Assembly: GCF_030369635.1 (NCBI RefSeq)
Contig: NZ_CP128474.1
Span: 2,542,001 to 2,606,000 of the forward strand
From: Microbacterium arborescens
Lineage (GTDB): Bacteria; Actinomycetota; Actinomycetes; Actinomycetales; Microbacteriaceae
DNA length: 64,000 bases
Direction: 5' to 3'
Below are positions 53,777 to 62,681 of the stretch, in pieces (the stretch's first letter is position 1; each line of letters begins with the position of its first letter). Below the pieces are notes generated by a model. The model made no database searches. It saw only the letters and a program-made list of their open reading frames with translations, and was not told where the DNA came from. The position numbers were made by a program, and so were the translations under genes.

Positions 53777-55087
53777 TCAGGCTGTGATGCGCTCGAGGAC
53801 GAGCGGCCCCGCGGGCGGAGCGTCGTCGTCGATCTCCCACGCGCCGTGCAGCGCGTCGAGAGCACGGTCGAACCGCGCACCATCATCGGCCAGAAGGGTG
53901 AACAACGGCTGACCGGCAGCCACCTCGTCACCCGGCTTGACGTGCAGGTCGATGCCCGCGGCGTGGATGACCGGGTCCTGGGCGCGGGCGCGACCGGCGC
54001 CGAGGCGCCAGGCGGCGATGCCGAAGGGCAGCGCCTCGAGCCGGGAGATCACGCCGGCGGTCGGCGCGGTGACCGTGTGCGTCTCGCGGGGCGCGGGGAG
54101 CGCGGCATCCGGGTCGCCGCCCTGTGCCTGGATCATGCGGCGCCAGACGTCCATCGCCCGGCCGTCGGCGAGGGCCGCCTCGACGTCCGCGTCGGGCTGT
54201 CCTGCGAGCGCGAGCATCTCGCGCGCCAGCGCCACGGTGAGCTCGACGACGTCGGCGGGGCCGCCGCCGGCGAGGACCTCGACCGATTCGCGGACCTCGT
54301 TCGCGTTGCCGATCGCAAGGCCCAGGGGTGCGTTCATGTCGGTGAGGAGCGCGGTCGTCGCAACGCCCGAGTCGGCGCCGAGCGCGACCATCGTGCGGGC
54401 GAGCTCGCGCGCCTTGTCGACGTCCTTCATGAAGGCGCCGGAGCCGAACTTCACATCGAGCACGAGCGATTCCGTACCCTCGGCGATCTTCTTCGACATG
54501 ATGCTCGACGCGATCAGCGGGATCGCCTCGACCGTGCCGGTGACATCGCGCAGCGCGTACAACCGCTTGTCGGCCGGCGCGAGGCCCGAGCCTGCGGCGC
54601 AGATCACGGCACCGACGTCGCGCAGCTGAGCGAACATCTCGTCGTTCGACAGCGCCGCACGCCACCCGGGGATCGACTCGAGCTTGTCGAGCGTGCCGCC
54701 CGTGTGTCCGAGGCCACGGCCCGACAGCTGCGGCACGGCGACACCGAAGGCGGCGACGAGCGGCGCGAGGGGCAGGGTGATCTTGTCGCCGACACCGCCG
54801 GTGGAGTGCTTGTCGACCGTGCGCTTGCCGAGTCCGGCGAAGCTCATGCGCTCACCCGAGGCGATCATCGCGTCGGTCATGACGCGGATCTCGTCGCGCT
54901 CCATCCCGTTGAGCAGTACCGCCATGGCGAACGCCGCCATCTGCGAGTCGGCCACGTACTCACGCGTGTACGCGTCGATCATCCACCGGAGCGCCTCCTC
55001 GGGGACGGCGCCGCCGTCGCGCTTGGTGCGGATGACGTCGACGGCGTCGAACGCCTCGACAGCGGATGCGGTGGACTCGGCGCTCAT
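53777..55087 (-). CDS. deoA: Thymidine phosphorylase (pyrimidine-nucleoside phosphorylase)
   Basis: 436 residues from ATG 55087, coupled to cdd by an ATGA overlap. VIRTKRDGGAVPEEALRWMI, the phosphate site GKRTVDKHSTGGVGDKITLP, SGRGLGHTGGTLDKLESIPG and VLDVKFGSGAFMKDVDKAR are the family signatures. The C-terminal barrel-sandwich domain ends with HVKPGDEVAAGQPLFTL. It acts on thymidine and deoxyuridine, the latter produced by Cdd. The open frame extends upstream to 55534, but that part overlaps cdd in another frame. Confidence 0.95.
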   Translation of the reverse strand: MSAESTASAVEAFDAVDVIRTKRDGGAVPEEALRWMIDAYTREYVADSQMAAFAMAVLLNGMERDEIRVMTDAMIASGERMSFAGLGKRTVDKHSTGGVGDKITLPLAPLVAAFGVAVPQLSGRGLGHTGGTLDKLESIPGWRAALSNDEMFAQLRDVGAVICAAGSGLAPADKRLYALRDVTGTVEAIPLIASSIMSKKIAEGTESLVLDVKFGSGAFMKDVDKARELARTMVALGADSGVATTALLTDMNAPLGLAIGNANEVRESVEVLAGGGPADVVELTVALAREMLALAGQPDADVEAALADGRAMDVWRRMIQAQGGDPDAALPAPRETHTVTAPTAGVISRLEALPFGIAAWRLGAGRARAQDPVIHAAGIDLHVKPGDEVAAGQPLFTLLADDGARFDRALDALHGAWEIDDDAPPAGPLVLERITA

Positions 55088-55497
55088 CGGGCGGCCTCCT
55101 CGAGGTCGCGGGGCCCGAACGCGTCGGGCAGCACCTCGTCGATCGTGCGGATGCCCGAGACGGTCTCGAGCAGCATTCCGGGCAGGGCGAATTCGTTCAG
55201 CAGCTGGCGGCACCGACCGCACGGCATGATCGTCTGCCCGTCGTTGTTGACGCACACGAAGGCGACGAGCTGTCCGCCGCCCGACATGTGCAGGTCGCCG
55301 ACGAGGGCGCACTCGGCGCACAGCCCGACGCCGTACGACGCGTTCTCGACGTTGCATCCCGAGACGATGCGTCCGTCGCTGACGAGCGCGGCCGCGCCCA
55401 CCCGGTAGCGCGAGTACGGTGCGTACGCACGCGTCATGGCTTCCGTCGCGACGGCGCGCAGCTCGTCCCAATCGATGTCTGTCACAGCAGAGGTCAC
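55084..55497 (-). CDS. cdd: Cytidine deaminase
   Basis: 137 residues from GTG 55497 (GTGA overlap with the upstream permease). MTRAYAPYSRYRVGAAALV and the zinc motifs SGCNVENASYGVGLCAECAL (Cys-Ala-Glu) and MPCGRCRQLLNEF give a three-cysteine, tetrameric-type Cdd. It converts cytidine and deoxycytidine to uridines for DeoA. Close coupling to ABC permease genes indicates that imported nucleosides are its substrate. Confidence 0.95.
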   Translation of the reverse strand: MTSAVTDIDWDELRAVATEAMTRAYAPYSRYRVGAAALVSDGRIVSGCNVENASYGVGLCAECALVGDLHMSGGGQLVAFVCVNNDGQTIMPCGRCRQLLNEFALPGMLLETVSGIRTIDEVLPDAFGPRDLEEAAR

Positions 55498-56771
55498 CCC
55501 TTGATGTACGGCTTGCCGGCGGCTGCCGGCCCACGGATGTGCCCCGCGAACCCGGCGACCGCGAGGATCGTCACAAGGTACGGGAGCATGAGCATGAACT
55601 CGCTGGGGATCGGCGTCCGCAGCACCGTCAGCAGATTCTGCAGGTTCGTCGCGAACCCGAACAGTAGCGCCGCCAGGGTCGCGCGGATCGGGTCCCAGCG
55701 TCCGAAGATGACGGCGGCGAGGGCGATGAAGCCCAGGCCCGCGGTCATCTCCTTGGTGAAGGTCGGCACCGACACCAGGGTGAAGTACGCACCGCCGGCG
55801 CCGGCGATCGCACCGGCGAGGCTGACGTTCCAGAACCGGGTCGGGTTGACCTTGATGCCGACGGTGTCCGCGGCCTGCGGGTGCTCGCCGACGGCCCGCA
55901 GCCGCAGACCCCACCGGGTGCGGTAGAGGCCCCAGGCGACGAGACCGACGGTGACGTACATCAGGTACACGATGAACGTCTGGTTGAACAGCACGGGCCC
56001 GATCACGGGGATGTCGCTGAGCAGCGGGATCGGCAGGCGCTGGAACGTCGTCGCACGGTTGAGCGTCGCCTCGTTCGGCGCGAGGAGCGCACCGAAGAGG
56101 AATCCGGTGAGGCCGGTCACGAGCACGTTCAGCACGACACCGACGATCACCTGATCGACGAGGTAGCGGATCGAGAAGACCGCGAGGACGAGGCTCACCA
56201 GGACGCCGCCGACCATGGCGGCGATCAGTCCGATGAACGGGTTGCCGGTCATGCTGCCCACGAGCACCGCGCCGAAGGCGCCGAGCAGGAACTGACCCTC
56301 GATGGCGACGTTGACGACGCCGACACGTTCACCGATGACGCCGCCGAGGGCACCGAAGATGAGCGGGACCGACAGCGACACGGCGCCGAACAGCAGACCG
56401 ATGACGGGAACGAGCCCCTCGGCAGCTGCCCAGACGAGGAAGGCGAACACGCCGACGAACCCTGCCACAGCGATCAGCCACGTGCGGGGGCGGCGGTAGG
56501 CGAACGCGTCCCACGTCGCGACCGCCGTGATGACGGCCATGAGCGCGAGCAGCGTCCAACTGGTCGGCCCGGTCGGGAGCGCGACGTCCGGGATCGGGAT
56601 CGTCGAGCCGCCGTCGGCGAGGCGGAACGTGCTCGTACCGCCGCGCGGGACGAGGGCGAACAGCATCGCCAGCAGCAGGGTGGCGACGCCCAGGGCGATG
56701 GCCGGCTTGAGGTGGCGGACCTTCACCGCGACGGGAGCAGCGGCGGCGGAGGTCAGATCGGTCGTTGCCAT
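55494..56771 (-). CDS. Nucleoside ABC transporter permease, second subunit
   Basis: 425 residues, about 9-10 membrane segments, BPD_transp_2 family (RbsC/BMP-type). FGALGGVIGERVGVVNVAIEG and ALLFGFATNLQNLLT are typical of the nucleoside-type permease pair. The N-terminus before residue 20 is cytoplasmic. Its ATG overlaps the first permease's stop by one base (TGATG). It forms a heterodimer with the preceding permease, working with the BMP lipoprotein and the ATPase. Confidence 0.9.
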   Translation of the reverse strand: MATTDLTSAAAAPVAVKVRHLKPAIALGVATLLLAMLFALVPRGGTSTFRLADGGSTIPIPDVALPTGPTSWTLLALMAVITAVATWDAFAYRRPRTWLIAVAGFVGVFAFLVWAAAEGLVPVIGLLFGAVSLSVPLIFGALGGVIGERVGVVNVAIEGQFLLGAFGAVLVGSMTGNPFIGLIAAMVGGVLVSLVLAVFSIRYLVDQVIVGVVLNVLVTGLTGFLFGALLAPNEATLNRATTFQRLPIPLLSDIPVIGPVLFNQTFIVYLMYVTVGLVAWGLYRTRWGLRLRAVGEHPQAADTVGIKVNPTRFWNVSLAGAIAGAGGAYFTLVSVPTFTKEMTAGLGFIALAAVIFGRWDPIRATLAALLFGFATNLQNLLTVLRTPIPSEFMLMLPYLVTILAVAGFAGHIRGPAAAGKPYIKG

Positions 56772-58105
56772 CAGGCACCCGCCTTCACAGCGGCGCGGCG
56801 CGACGAGTTCTTCGTGCGGCCCGACGCGCGCTTCTCAGCATCGGTCTTGGGAAGGAAGAAGATCGTCCGCACGAGCGGCGGAGCCGCGATGAACAGAACG
56901 ATGAGCGCCTGCACCACGAGCACGATCTCGACGGGGATCCCCTCCGAGCCCTGCATCGTGAAGCTGCCCGCCTTGAGTGCGCCGAGCAGGATGCCGGCGG
57001 CGAAGACGCCCCACGGACGCGAGCGTCCGAGCAGAGCGACGGTGATCGCGTCGAAACCGATGCCGGCGTCGATCGAAGCGGTGAAACCGGTGGTGACCTG
57101 ACCCTGAACCTGGTTCATGGCGGCGAGGCCCGCGAGCCCGCCGGCGAAGAGCATCGCATAGACGTACATGCGCTCGACCGAGATGCCGGCGGCGCGTGCG
57201 GCGTGCGGGTTCTCGCCCACGGCGCGCAGCCGCAGGCCGAGGCTGGATCGCTCGATGACCCACCACACGACGACCGTCGCGATGATGACGACGATGAAGC
57301 CCCAGTCGAGCAGCGGGTACTGCGGGCCGAGCAGCTCGGGGAACTGGGCGGACTCCGGCGTTCGCAGCGAGATCGACTGCGTCGTGCCCGTCTGCTGCAG
57401 CAGCGAGGGGGTCCGCACCATCCAGCTGACGAGGTAGTAGGCGATGTAGTTGAGCATGATCGTGAGGATCACCTCGTGCGCGCCGGTGCGCGCCTTCAGC
57501 AGTCCGACGAGCCCGCCCCAGAGGGCGCCGCCCACGATGCCGGCGATCAGCGTCAGCGGCAGGTGGATGAACATGGGCAGATCGAGGTTGAACGTCACGA
57601 GGGCGGCGAAAGCGGCCCCGATGAGGATCTGGCCGCGGCCGCCGATGTTGAACAGACCGGCGCGGAACGCCAGCGCGACGCCGAGTCCGGCGGCGATCAG
57701 CGGAGCCGCGAAGCCGAGCGTGTTCGTGAGCGGACGGATCTGCGTCGCGAAGTCGTCGACACGCGTGTTGAACACGGCGCCGCGGAACAGGGCGTCGTAG
57801 CCGCCCGAGACCGACTGCCAGATCGCGGCCAGGGTGTCACCCGGGCGAGCGAAGAAGTAGCCGGACGCCGCAGCCACCCGCTCGTCCGTGACGGCCATCA
57901 TGATGCCGCCGACGATGAGCGCGAGCACGATGGCGAGCACCGTGATGACGGCGCTGCTGCGCATCACCTCGGTGATGACGCGGTTCGTCGTCGGCGGCGG
58001 GGCCACCTCGGGCTTGCCCGTCAGGGGGCCGCCTACAGGGGGCAGCTGCGAGTCCGCGGGCTCGACGGGAAGGTCGGGCCCGGGACCGGGCGTGGGGGTG
58101 GTCAT
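56771..58105 (-). CDS. Nucleoside ABC transporter permease, first subunit
   Basis: 444 residues with about 10 membrane segments. AFRAGLFNIGGRGQILIGAA and LRAVGENPHAARAAGISVER are characteristic of BMP-type nucleoside permeases (YufP/NupP-like). A proline-rich cytoplasmic N-terminus of about 50 residues precedes the first helix. It overlaps the ATPase stop by 4 bases (ATGA). Confidence 0.9.
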   Translation of the reverse strand: MTTPTPGPGPDLPVEPADSQLPPVGGPLTGKPEVAPPPTTNRVITEVMRSSAVITVLAIVLALIVGGIMMAVTDERVAAASGYFFARPGDTLAAIWQSVSGGYDALFRGAVFNTRVDDFATQIRPLTNTLGFAAPLIAAGLGVALAFRAGLFNIGGRGQILIGAAFAALVTFNLDLPMFIHLPLTLIAGIVGGALWGGLVGLLKARTGAHEVILTIMLNYIAYYLVSWMVRTPSLLQQTGTTQSISLRTPESAQFPELLGPQYPLLDWGFIVVIIATVVVWWVIERSSLGLRLRAVGENPHAARAAGISVERMYVYAMLFAGGLAGLAAMNQVQGQVTTGFTASIDAGIGFDAITVALLGRSRPWGVFAAGILLGALKAGSFTMQGSEGIPVEIVLVVQALIVLFIAAPPLVRTIFFLPKTDAEKRASGRTKNSSRRAAVKAGA

Positions 58106-59616
58106 GCTGCTGACTCCTCGGGAACCTCGCCGGCCATCATCAGACCGAGCACGTCGCGCGGCGTCGTCGCCGGAACCACGCCGACGATGCGACCGCGGTA
58201 CATCACCGCGATGCGGTCGGCCAGGGCGACCACCTCGTCGAGCTCGGTCGAGACGACGAGGACGGCGACGCCGGAGTCACGGGCCTCGATGATGCGCTTG
58301 TGGATGAATTCGATGCTGCCGACGTCGACGCCGCGTGTGGGCTGGGCCGCGACGAGCAGTCGCAGCGGCCGGGCCATCTCGCGGGCGATGACGACTTTCT
58401 GCTGGTTGCCGCCCGACAGGGTGCCGACCGGGGTGTCGGGGCCCTGGGTGCGGATGTCGTACTCGGTGATGCGCTCGCGGGCGAACGCTTCGAGCGCCCG
58501 GCGGTCGATCGTGCCCGCGCGGCTGAAGGCGCGGTCGTCCGAACGGTCGAGGATGAGGTTCTCCTGCACGGAGAACGCTCCGACGAGGCCGTCCTCCTTG
58601 CGGTCCTCGGGCACGAACCCGACGCCGCGGTCGAGGATCGCGCGGACACTGCGTCCGCCGAGCTCGTCGCCGTCGAGGCGGATCGAACCGTGGTCGATCG
58701 GCAGGAGCCCGAGGATCGCCTCGACGATCTCGGTCTGACCGTTGCCCTGGACGCCGGCGACGGCGACGACCTCACCCGAACGCACCTGCAGGTCGACGTC
58801 GTCGACGACGACGATTCCCGACGGCGTGACGACGCGGATGCCGTCGAGGACGAGACCGCCCTCCCCCACGTTCGGTGCCCCCTTGGCGACGACCATCTCG
58901 ACCGGGCGGCCGACCATGAGCGCTGCCAGCTCGGCGTTGCTCGCCGTCGGCGAGGCTTCGCCGACGACCTTGCCCAGGCGGATGACGGTGATGCGGTCCG
59001 CGACTTCGCGGACCTCACGGAGCTTGTGGGTGATGAAGACGATCGAGGTGCCCTCGTCACGCAGCTGACGCATGATCGCCATGAGCTCGTCGGTCTCCTG
59101 CGGAGTGAGCACGGCGGTGGGCTCGTCGAAGACGAGGACCTTGGCCTCGCGCGAGAGCGCCTTGATGATCTCGACGCGCTGCTGCACGCCGACCGGCAGA
59201 TCGCCGACGACGGCGTCGGGGTCGATCTGGAAGCCGAAGCGGTCGGCCACGGCGCGTACGTGCGCGCGGGCGGCGGCGAGGTCGAGCACCCCGAGACCCT
59301 TGGTGTTCTCGTGACCGAGCATGACGTTCTCGGCGACGGTGAAGACCGGGACCAGCATGAAGTGCTGGTGCACCATGCCGATGCCCGCGCCCATGGCGTC
59401 GCCGGGTCCGCGGAAGTCCTGGACGACGTCGTCGAGGAGGATGTGGCCCTCGTCGGCCTGGTACAGGCCGTAGAGGACGTTCATGAGAGTCGACTTGCCG
59501 GCGCCGTTCTCCCCGAGGAGAGCGTGGATCTCGCCCGGCCGGACGACGAGGTCGATGTGGTCGTTGGCGACCAGGGTGCCGAAGCGCTTGGTGATGCCCC
59601 GGAGTTCGAGCTTCAT
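58102..59616 (-). CDS. Nucleoside ABC transporter ATPase (tandem ATP-binding domains)
   Basis: 504 residues from ATG 59616; TAGATT 7 bases upstream supports this start against a longer Arg-rich frame to 59736. Domain 1: Walker A GENGAGKST, signature LPVGVQQRVEIIKAL, Walker B KVLVFDEPTAVL. Domain 2: the degenerate Walker A AGVQGNGQTEIVEA but a good signature LSGGNQQKVVIAREM, the usual asymmetric state in RbsA/NupO-like proteins. It powers nucleoside uptake with the two permeases that follow. Confidence 0.93.
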   Translation of the reverse strand: MKLELRGITKRFGTLVANDHIDLVVRPGEIHALLGENGAGKSTLMNVLYGLYQADEGHILLDDVVQDFRGPGDAMGAGIGMVHQHFMLVPVFTVAENVMLGHENTKGLGVLDLAAARAHVRAVADRFGFQIDPDAVVGDLPVGVQQRVEIIKALSREAKVLVFDEPTAVLTPQETDELMAIMRQLRDEGTSIVFITHKLREVREVADRITVIRLGKVVGEASPTASNAELAALMVGRPVEMVVAKGAPNVGEGGLVLDGIRVVTPSGIVVVDDVDLQVRSGEVVAVAGVQGNGQTEIVEAILGLLPIDHGSIRLDGDELGGRSVRAILDRGVGFVPEDRKEDGLVGAFSVQENLILDRSDDRAFSRAGTIDRRALEAFARERITEYDIRTQGPDTPVGTLSGGNQQKVVIAREMARPLRLLVAAQPTRGVDVGSIEFIHKRIIEARDSGVAVLVVSTELDEVVALADRIAVMYRGRIVGVVPATTPRDVLGLMMAGEVPEESAA

Positions 59617-59623
59617 GTCGGCC

Positions 59624-59629
59624 AATCTA
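59624..59629 (-). promoter_or_regulatory. Candidate -10 (TAGATT), internal leaderless promoter of the nucleoside operon
   Basis: TAGATT on the minus strand, ending 7 bases before ATG 59616 and just after the hairpin at 59655-59690. Confidence 0.55.
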
Positions 59630-59654
59630 TGCGACGGAGGGTGGGTGGACAGCG

Positions 59655-59690
59655 GTCGGGGCCGGGGAACTTTCGTCCCCCGGCCCCGAC
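59655..59690 (-). terminator. Strong hairpin after the BMP lipoprotein gene
   Basis: Arms 59655-59667 and 59678-59690 are perfect 13-base, GC-only-rich complements with a ten-base loop, 11 bases after the lipoprotein stop. It would reduce read-through into the ABC genes, so that the binding protein is made in excess. Confidence 0.8.
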
Positions 59691-59701
59691 GACTCATGAA
59701 C

Positions 59702-60814
59702 TCACGGGGAGTTCGGCGAGTCCACGGTGATGTCACCGGAGACGATCGACTCCTGGAGGGCGGTCAGCTCGTCGGCGAGACCGGCCGGCAGACGCGACTC
59801 GAAGTCGTGGAAGCTCGACAGCTTCACGCCCTCGTTCTTCAGCGTGCCGACGTAGGGGTCGGTCGTGAAGTCGCCGCTCTGGGCAGCAACGGTGGCGTCG
59901 TAGACGGCGACGTCGATCGCCTTCTGGATCGACACGAGCGTCAGGTCGGCGACCGTGTCGTCGGAGACGGCGAGGTCGCTGTCGACGCCGAGCATGACGA
60001 CGTCGCTGCCACCCTCGCGGATCGCCTGCGCGGCGCTCTGGTAGATCGGGCCGCCGACGGGCAGGATCACGTCGACACCCTGGTCGAGGATGCCCTGAGC
60101 GACCTGCTTGGCGGTGTCGTTGGCGGTGAAGCCGCCCGTGAAGTTGCCGTCCTGGGCGGTGATGTCCCAGCCGACGACGCCGACGTTCGCGCCCTTGTCC
60201 TCGTTGTACTTCTCCACACCCAGCTGGAAGCCGTCCATGAAGACCGTGACCGAGTTGAACTTGTCGCCACCGAAGGTGCCGACCTTGTTCACACCGGCGT
60301 CAGCCGACCACGAAGCCGCCGCGTAGCCGCCGAGGTAGGCGGCCTCAGCGGTGTTGAACACCAGCGGCTTGATGTTGGGCGCGTCGGTCGTGCCGTCGAA
60401 GTCGGTGTCGGCGTAGTCGTCGATGATCGCGTAGTCGATGTCGGGGTTCGCCGTGGCCGACGCGACGGTGGCCGGAGCGAGCTTGTAGCCGACGGCGACG
60501 ATCAGGTCGCAGCCCTCCGAGACGAGCGTCTCGAGGTTGGGCGCGTAGTCGTTCTCCGTGGTGGATTCGACCTCGATCGATTCCACGCCGAGCTCCTTGG
60601 CCGCGCGGTCCATGCCTTCCTTGGCCGACTGGTTGAACGAACGGTCGTTCCAGCCGCCCTCGTCGGAGACGAGACAGGGGGTGAAGTCCGAGCCCGCCTC
60701 GGGTGCGGCGGATCCGCCGGCCTCATCGGGTGCGGCTCCGCAACCGGCGAGGGCGACGAGAAGGCCCGCGGCAGCTGTGATGCCGACGAGCTTCTGAGGG
60801 GTCGAGAGTGTCAA
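59702..60814 (-). CDS. bmpA: BMP-family nucleoside-binding lipoprotein
   Basis: 370 residues from TTG 60814, chosen because GGAGG lies 5 bases upstream; GTG 60826 would add four residues and contain that site. Signal peptide with lipobox LLVALAGCGAA. The mature part begins acidic, then CLVSDEGGWNDRSFNQSAKE, the Med/BMP family signature, and FGGDKFNSVTVFMDGFQLGV. It captures purine/pyrimidine nucleosides for the ABC transporter encoded downstream. A TAACTT hexamer (60863-60868) and a 7-bp leader hairpin (60835-60853) lie upstream. Confidence 0.92.
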   Translation of the reverse strand: MTLSTPQKLVGITAAAGLLVALAGCGAAPDEAGGSAAPEAGSDFTPCLVSDEGGWNDRSFNQSAKEGMDRAAKELGVESIEVESTTENDYAPNLETLVSEGCDLIVAVGYKLAPATVASATANPDIDYAIIDDYADTDFDGTTDAPNIKPLVFNTAEAAYLGGYAAASWSADAGVNKVGTFGGDKFNSVTVFMDGFQLGVEKYNEDKGANVGVVGWDITAQDGNFTGGFTANDTAKQVAQGILDQGVDVILPVGGPIYQSAAQAIREGGSDVVMLGVDSDLAVSDDTVADLTLVSIQKAIDVAVYDATVAAQSGDFTTDPYVGTLKNEGVKLSSFHDFESRLPAGLADELTALQESIVSGDITVDSPNSP

Positions 60815-60819
60815 TGCAG

Positions 60820-60824
60820 CCTCC
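60820..60824 (-). promoter_or_regulatory. Shine-Dalgarno GGAGG deciding the TTG start of bmpA
   Basis: GGAGG on the minus strand, 5 bases before TTG 60814. Confidence 0.7.
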
Positions 60825-60941
60825 ACATTGAAGGCGCCGCGGACTTCGCGGCGGCTGGAATGAAGTTACCTACTGTTTCGTCCGGGTTGCACCTCGGACG
60901 CACCCCGCCTCGCGAATGGTTACAAAGACGCAATGTGCGCG

Positions 60942-62057
60942 TCACAGAACGTCGCCGCGGCCCGTCAGCTTGAGGGCGTCGACGACGTGCTTGACGCGCT
61001 GGGCGTTCTCGCTCGTGGTGACCAGCAGCGCGTCCGGGGTGTCGACCACGACGATGTCCTTGACGCCGATGAGGCTGATGACGCGCGACGTGTGGCTCAC
61101 GACGATGCCGCTGGCGGCGTCGGAGAGGATGCGGGCGTTCTCGCCCAGGATGGCGAGATCGTTCTTGCGCCCGTTCGAGTTGAGCTTGGCCAGGCTCGCG
61201 AAGTCGCCGACGTCATCCCAGTCGAAGTGACCCGGGACGACGGCGAGCTTGCCCTTCTCTGCTGCGGGCTCGGCGACGACGTAGTCGATCGCGATCTTCT
61301 TCAGTCGCGGCCAGATGCGGTCGACGGCGGGGCCGCGACGGTCGCGGTCGTCCCACGCTTCGGCCAGTTCGAGCAGGCCCGCGTGCAGCTCGGGGCTGTT
61401 GGCCTCGATCTCGGCGAGCAGCACATCGGCCCGCGAGATGAACATGCCCGCGTTCCAGAGGTACGACCGGTCGGAGACATAGGCTCGCGCCGTCTCGAGG
61501 TCGGGCTTCTCGACGAAACGCTCGACGAGAGAGGCGTCGCGAGCGCCATCGACGATCAGTTCGCCGCCGCGCTTGATGTAGCCGAAGCCGACAGCGGGCT
61601 CGGAGGGGGTGATGCCGATGGTGCAGATGTAGCCCTCGCGGGCGACCTCGACCGCGTCGCGGACCGCGAACTCGAACACCCGGCTGCCGCGGATGACGTG
61701 GTCGGCCGCGAACGAGCCGATGATGACGTCGGGATGCCGCCGGTGCAGGATCGCCGCCGCGAGACCGATGGCTGCGGCCGAGTCGCGCGGCTCCGACTCC
61801 AGGAAGACGTTCTTGTCGGGGATGCCGGGAAGCTGAGCCTCGACCGCGGCGCGGTGAGCACGGCCGGTGACCACGGCGATGCGATCGGGGCCCGAGAGCG
61901 GCGCGAGCCGATCCCACGTGTCGCGCAGCAGCGAATGGCCCGATCCGGTCAGGTCATGCAGGAACTTCGGGGCGTCGGCGCGCGACAGCGGCCACAGCCT
62001 GCTGCCCACCCCTCCCGCGGGGATGACGGCGTAGAAGTCCGGGATCTCGTCGACCAT
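60942..62057 (-). CDS. manC: Mannose-1-phosphate guanylyltransferase
   Basis: 371 residues. GTP + mannose-1-phosphate to GDP-mannose. AVIPAGGVGSRLWPLSRADAPKFL is the ManC nucleotidyltransferase signature (residues 10-30); VGFGYIKRGGEL, VERFVEKPDLETARAYV and YLWNAGMFISRADVLL follow. It lacks the C-terminal isomerase domain of bifunctional enzymes. With PmmB it could provide GDP-mannose for wall glycans. TACGCT lies 6 bases before the ATG (leaderless). Its 3' side faces bmpA's promoter, same strand. Confidence 0.93.
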   Translation of the reverse strand: MVDEIPDFYAVIPAGGVGSRLWPLSRADAPKFLHDLTGSGHSLLRDTWDRLAPLSGPDRIAVVTGRAHRAAVEAQLPGIPDKNVFLESEPRDSAAAIGLAAAILHRRHPDVIIGSFAADHVIRGSRVFEFAVRDAVEVAREGYICTIGITPSEPAVGFGYIKRGGELIVDGARDASLVERFVEKPDLETARAYVSDRSYLWNAGMFISRADVLLAEIEANSPELHAGLLELAEAWDDRDRRGPAVDRIWPRLKKIAIDYVVAEPAAEKGKLAVVPGHFDWDDVGDFASLAKLNSNGRKNDLAILGENARILSDAASGIVVSHTSRVISLIGVKDIVVVDTPDALLVTTSENAQRVKHVVDALKLTGRGDVL

Positions 62058-62063
62058 GCTCCG

Positions 62064-62069
62064 AGCGTA
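62064..62069 (-). promoter_or_regulatory. Candidate -10 (TACGCT), leaderless manC
   Basis: TACGCT on the minus strand, ending 6 bases before ATG 62057. Confidence 0.5.
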
Positions 62070-62150
62070 CCCGGGCGCCGGTGCGGCTCCCGGCGCAAGA
62101 ACCCCCTTTCTTTAGGGTGCCCTTCGTCGCCCCGCGTCATTTTCCCGGCC

Positions 62151-62156
62151 TAGAAT
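62151..62156 (+). promoter_or_regulatory. Candidate -10 (TAGAAT) of the succinate dehydrogenase operon
   Basis: TAGAAT, a near-consensus hexamer. The transcript would have a leader of about 84 bases before sdhC, which carries a proper Shine-Dalgarno. A second TAGGGT at 62113-62118 could be another start. Confidence 0.45.
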
Positions 62157-62246
62157 CGTTGTGCGCCCATGTGACGCCGGGGGTCAACCACCCCACCGGG
62201 GCATCGATCGCCCCCACGAACCGTGTTCGATCCAGGGAGGACGACC

Positions 62247-62681
62247 GTGTCTGCACCAGCACGCGTCACACCGTCGGTAGCCCAGACCACATCAAAGACC
62301 CCGCGCGGCACGCTGTACCGCGGCAACGAGGGCATGTGGTCGTGGGTGCTTCACCGCATCACCGGCGTGGCCATCTTCTTCTTCCTCTTGGTCCACGTGC
62401 TCGACACCGCGCTGATCCGCGTGTCGCCCGAGGCCTACGACGCCGTCATCGGCACGTACAAGAACCCGATCATGGGTCTCGGCGAGGTCGCCCTCGTCGC
62501 CGCGATCGTGTACCACGCCTTCAACGGCCTGCGCATCATCGCGGTCGACTTGTGGCCGTGGGCCACGCGCCACCAGCGCCAGCTGTGGTGGGGCGTGCTG
62601 GCGGTCTGGGCCGTCACGATCGTCGGCTTCGCAGCCCGCCACGTGCCGATCGTTCTCTCCGAGATTGGAGGGGGTCACTGA
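62247..62681 (+). CDS. sdhC: Succinate dehydrogenase cytochrome b556 subunit
   Basis: 144 residues from GTG 62247, with GGGAGGA 5 bases upstream. Three membrane helices. WSWVLHRITGVAIFFFLLVH contains the conserved Ser/Arg/His of the quinone and heme region. VYHAFNGLRIIAVDLWPW holds the second heme-ligand His. It anchors the complex in the membrane. The stop overlaps sdhD by one base (TGATG). Confidence 0.93.
   Translation: MSAPARVTPSVAQTTSKTPRGTLYRGNEGMWSWVLHRITGVAIFFFLLVHVLDTALIRVSPEAYDAVIGTYKNPIMGLGEVALVAAIVYHAFNGLRIIAVDLWPWATRHQRQLWWGVLAVWAVTIVGFAARHVPIVLSEIGGGH

Noticed and set aside
53777..55534. A 585-residue thymidine phosphorylase
   Set aside because: The part upstream of 55087 is another frame of cdd. 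The real start is the ATGA overlap at 55087.
55084..55914. A 276-residue cytidine deaminase
   Set aside because: The upstream half overlaps the permease gene in another frame; Cdd is 137 residues from GTG 55497.
62105..62130. IdeR/DtxR-like iron box upstream of sdhC
   Set aside because: Only AGGG-TG-CCCT is symmetric; the rest does not fit the 19-base consensus. Too weak to list.
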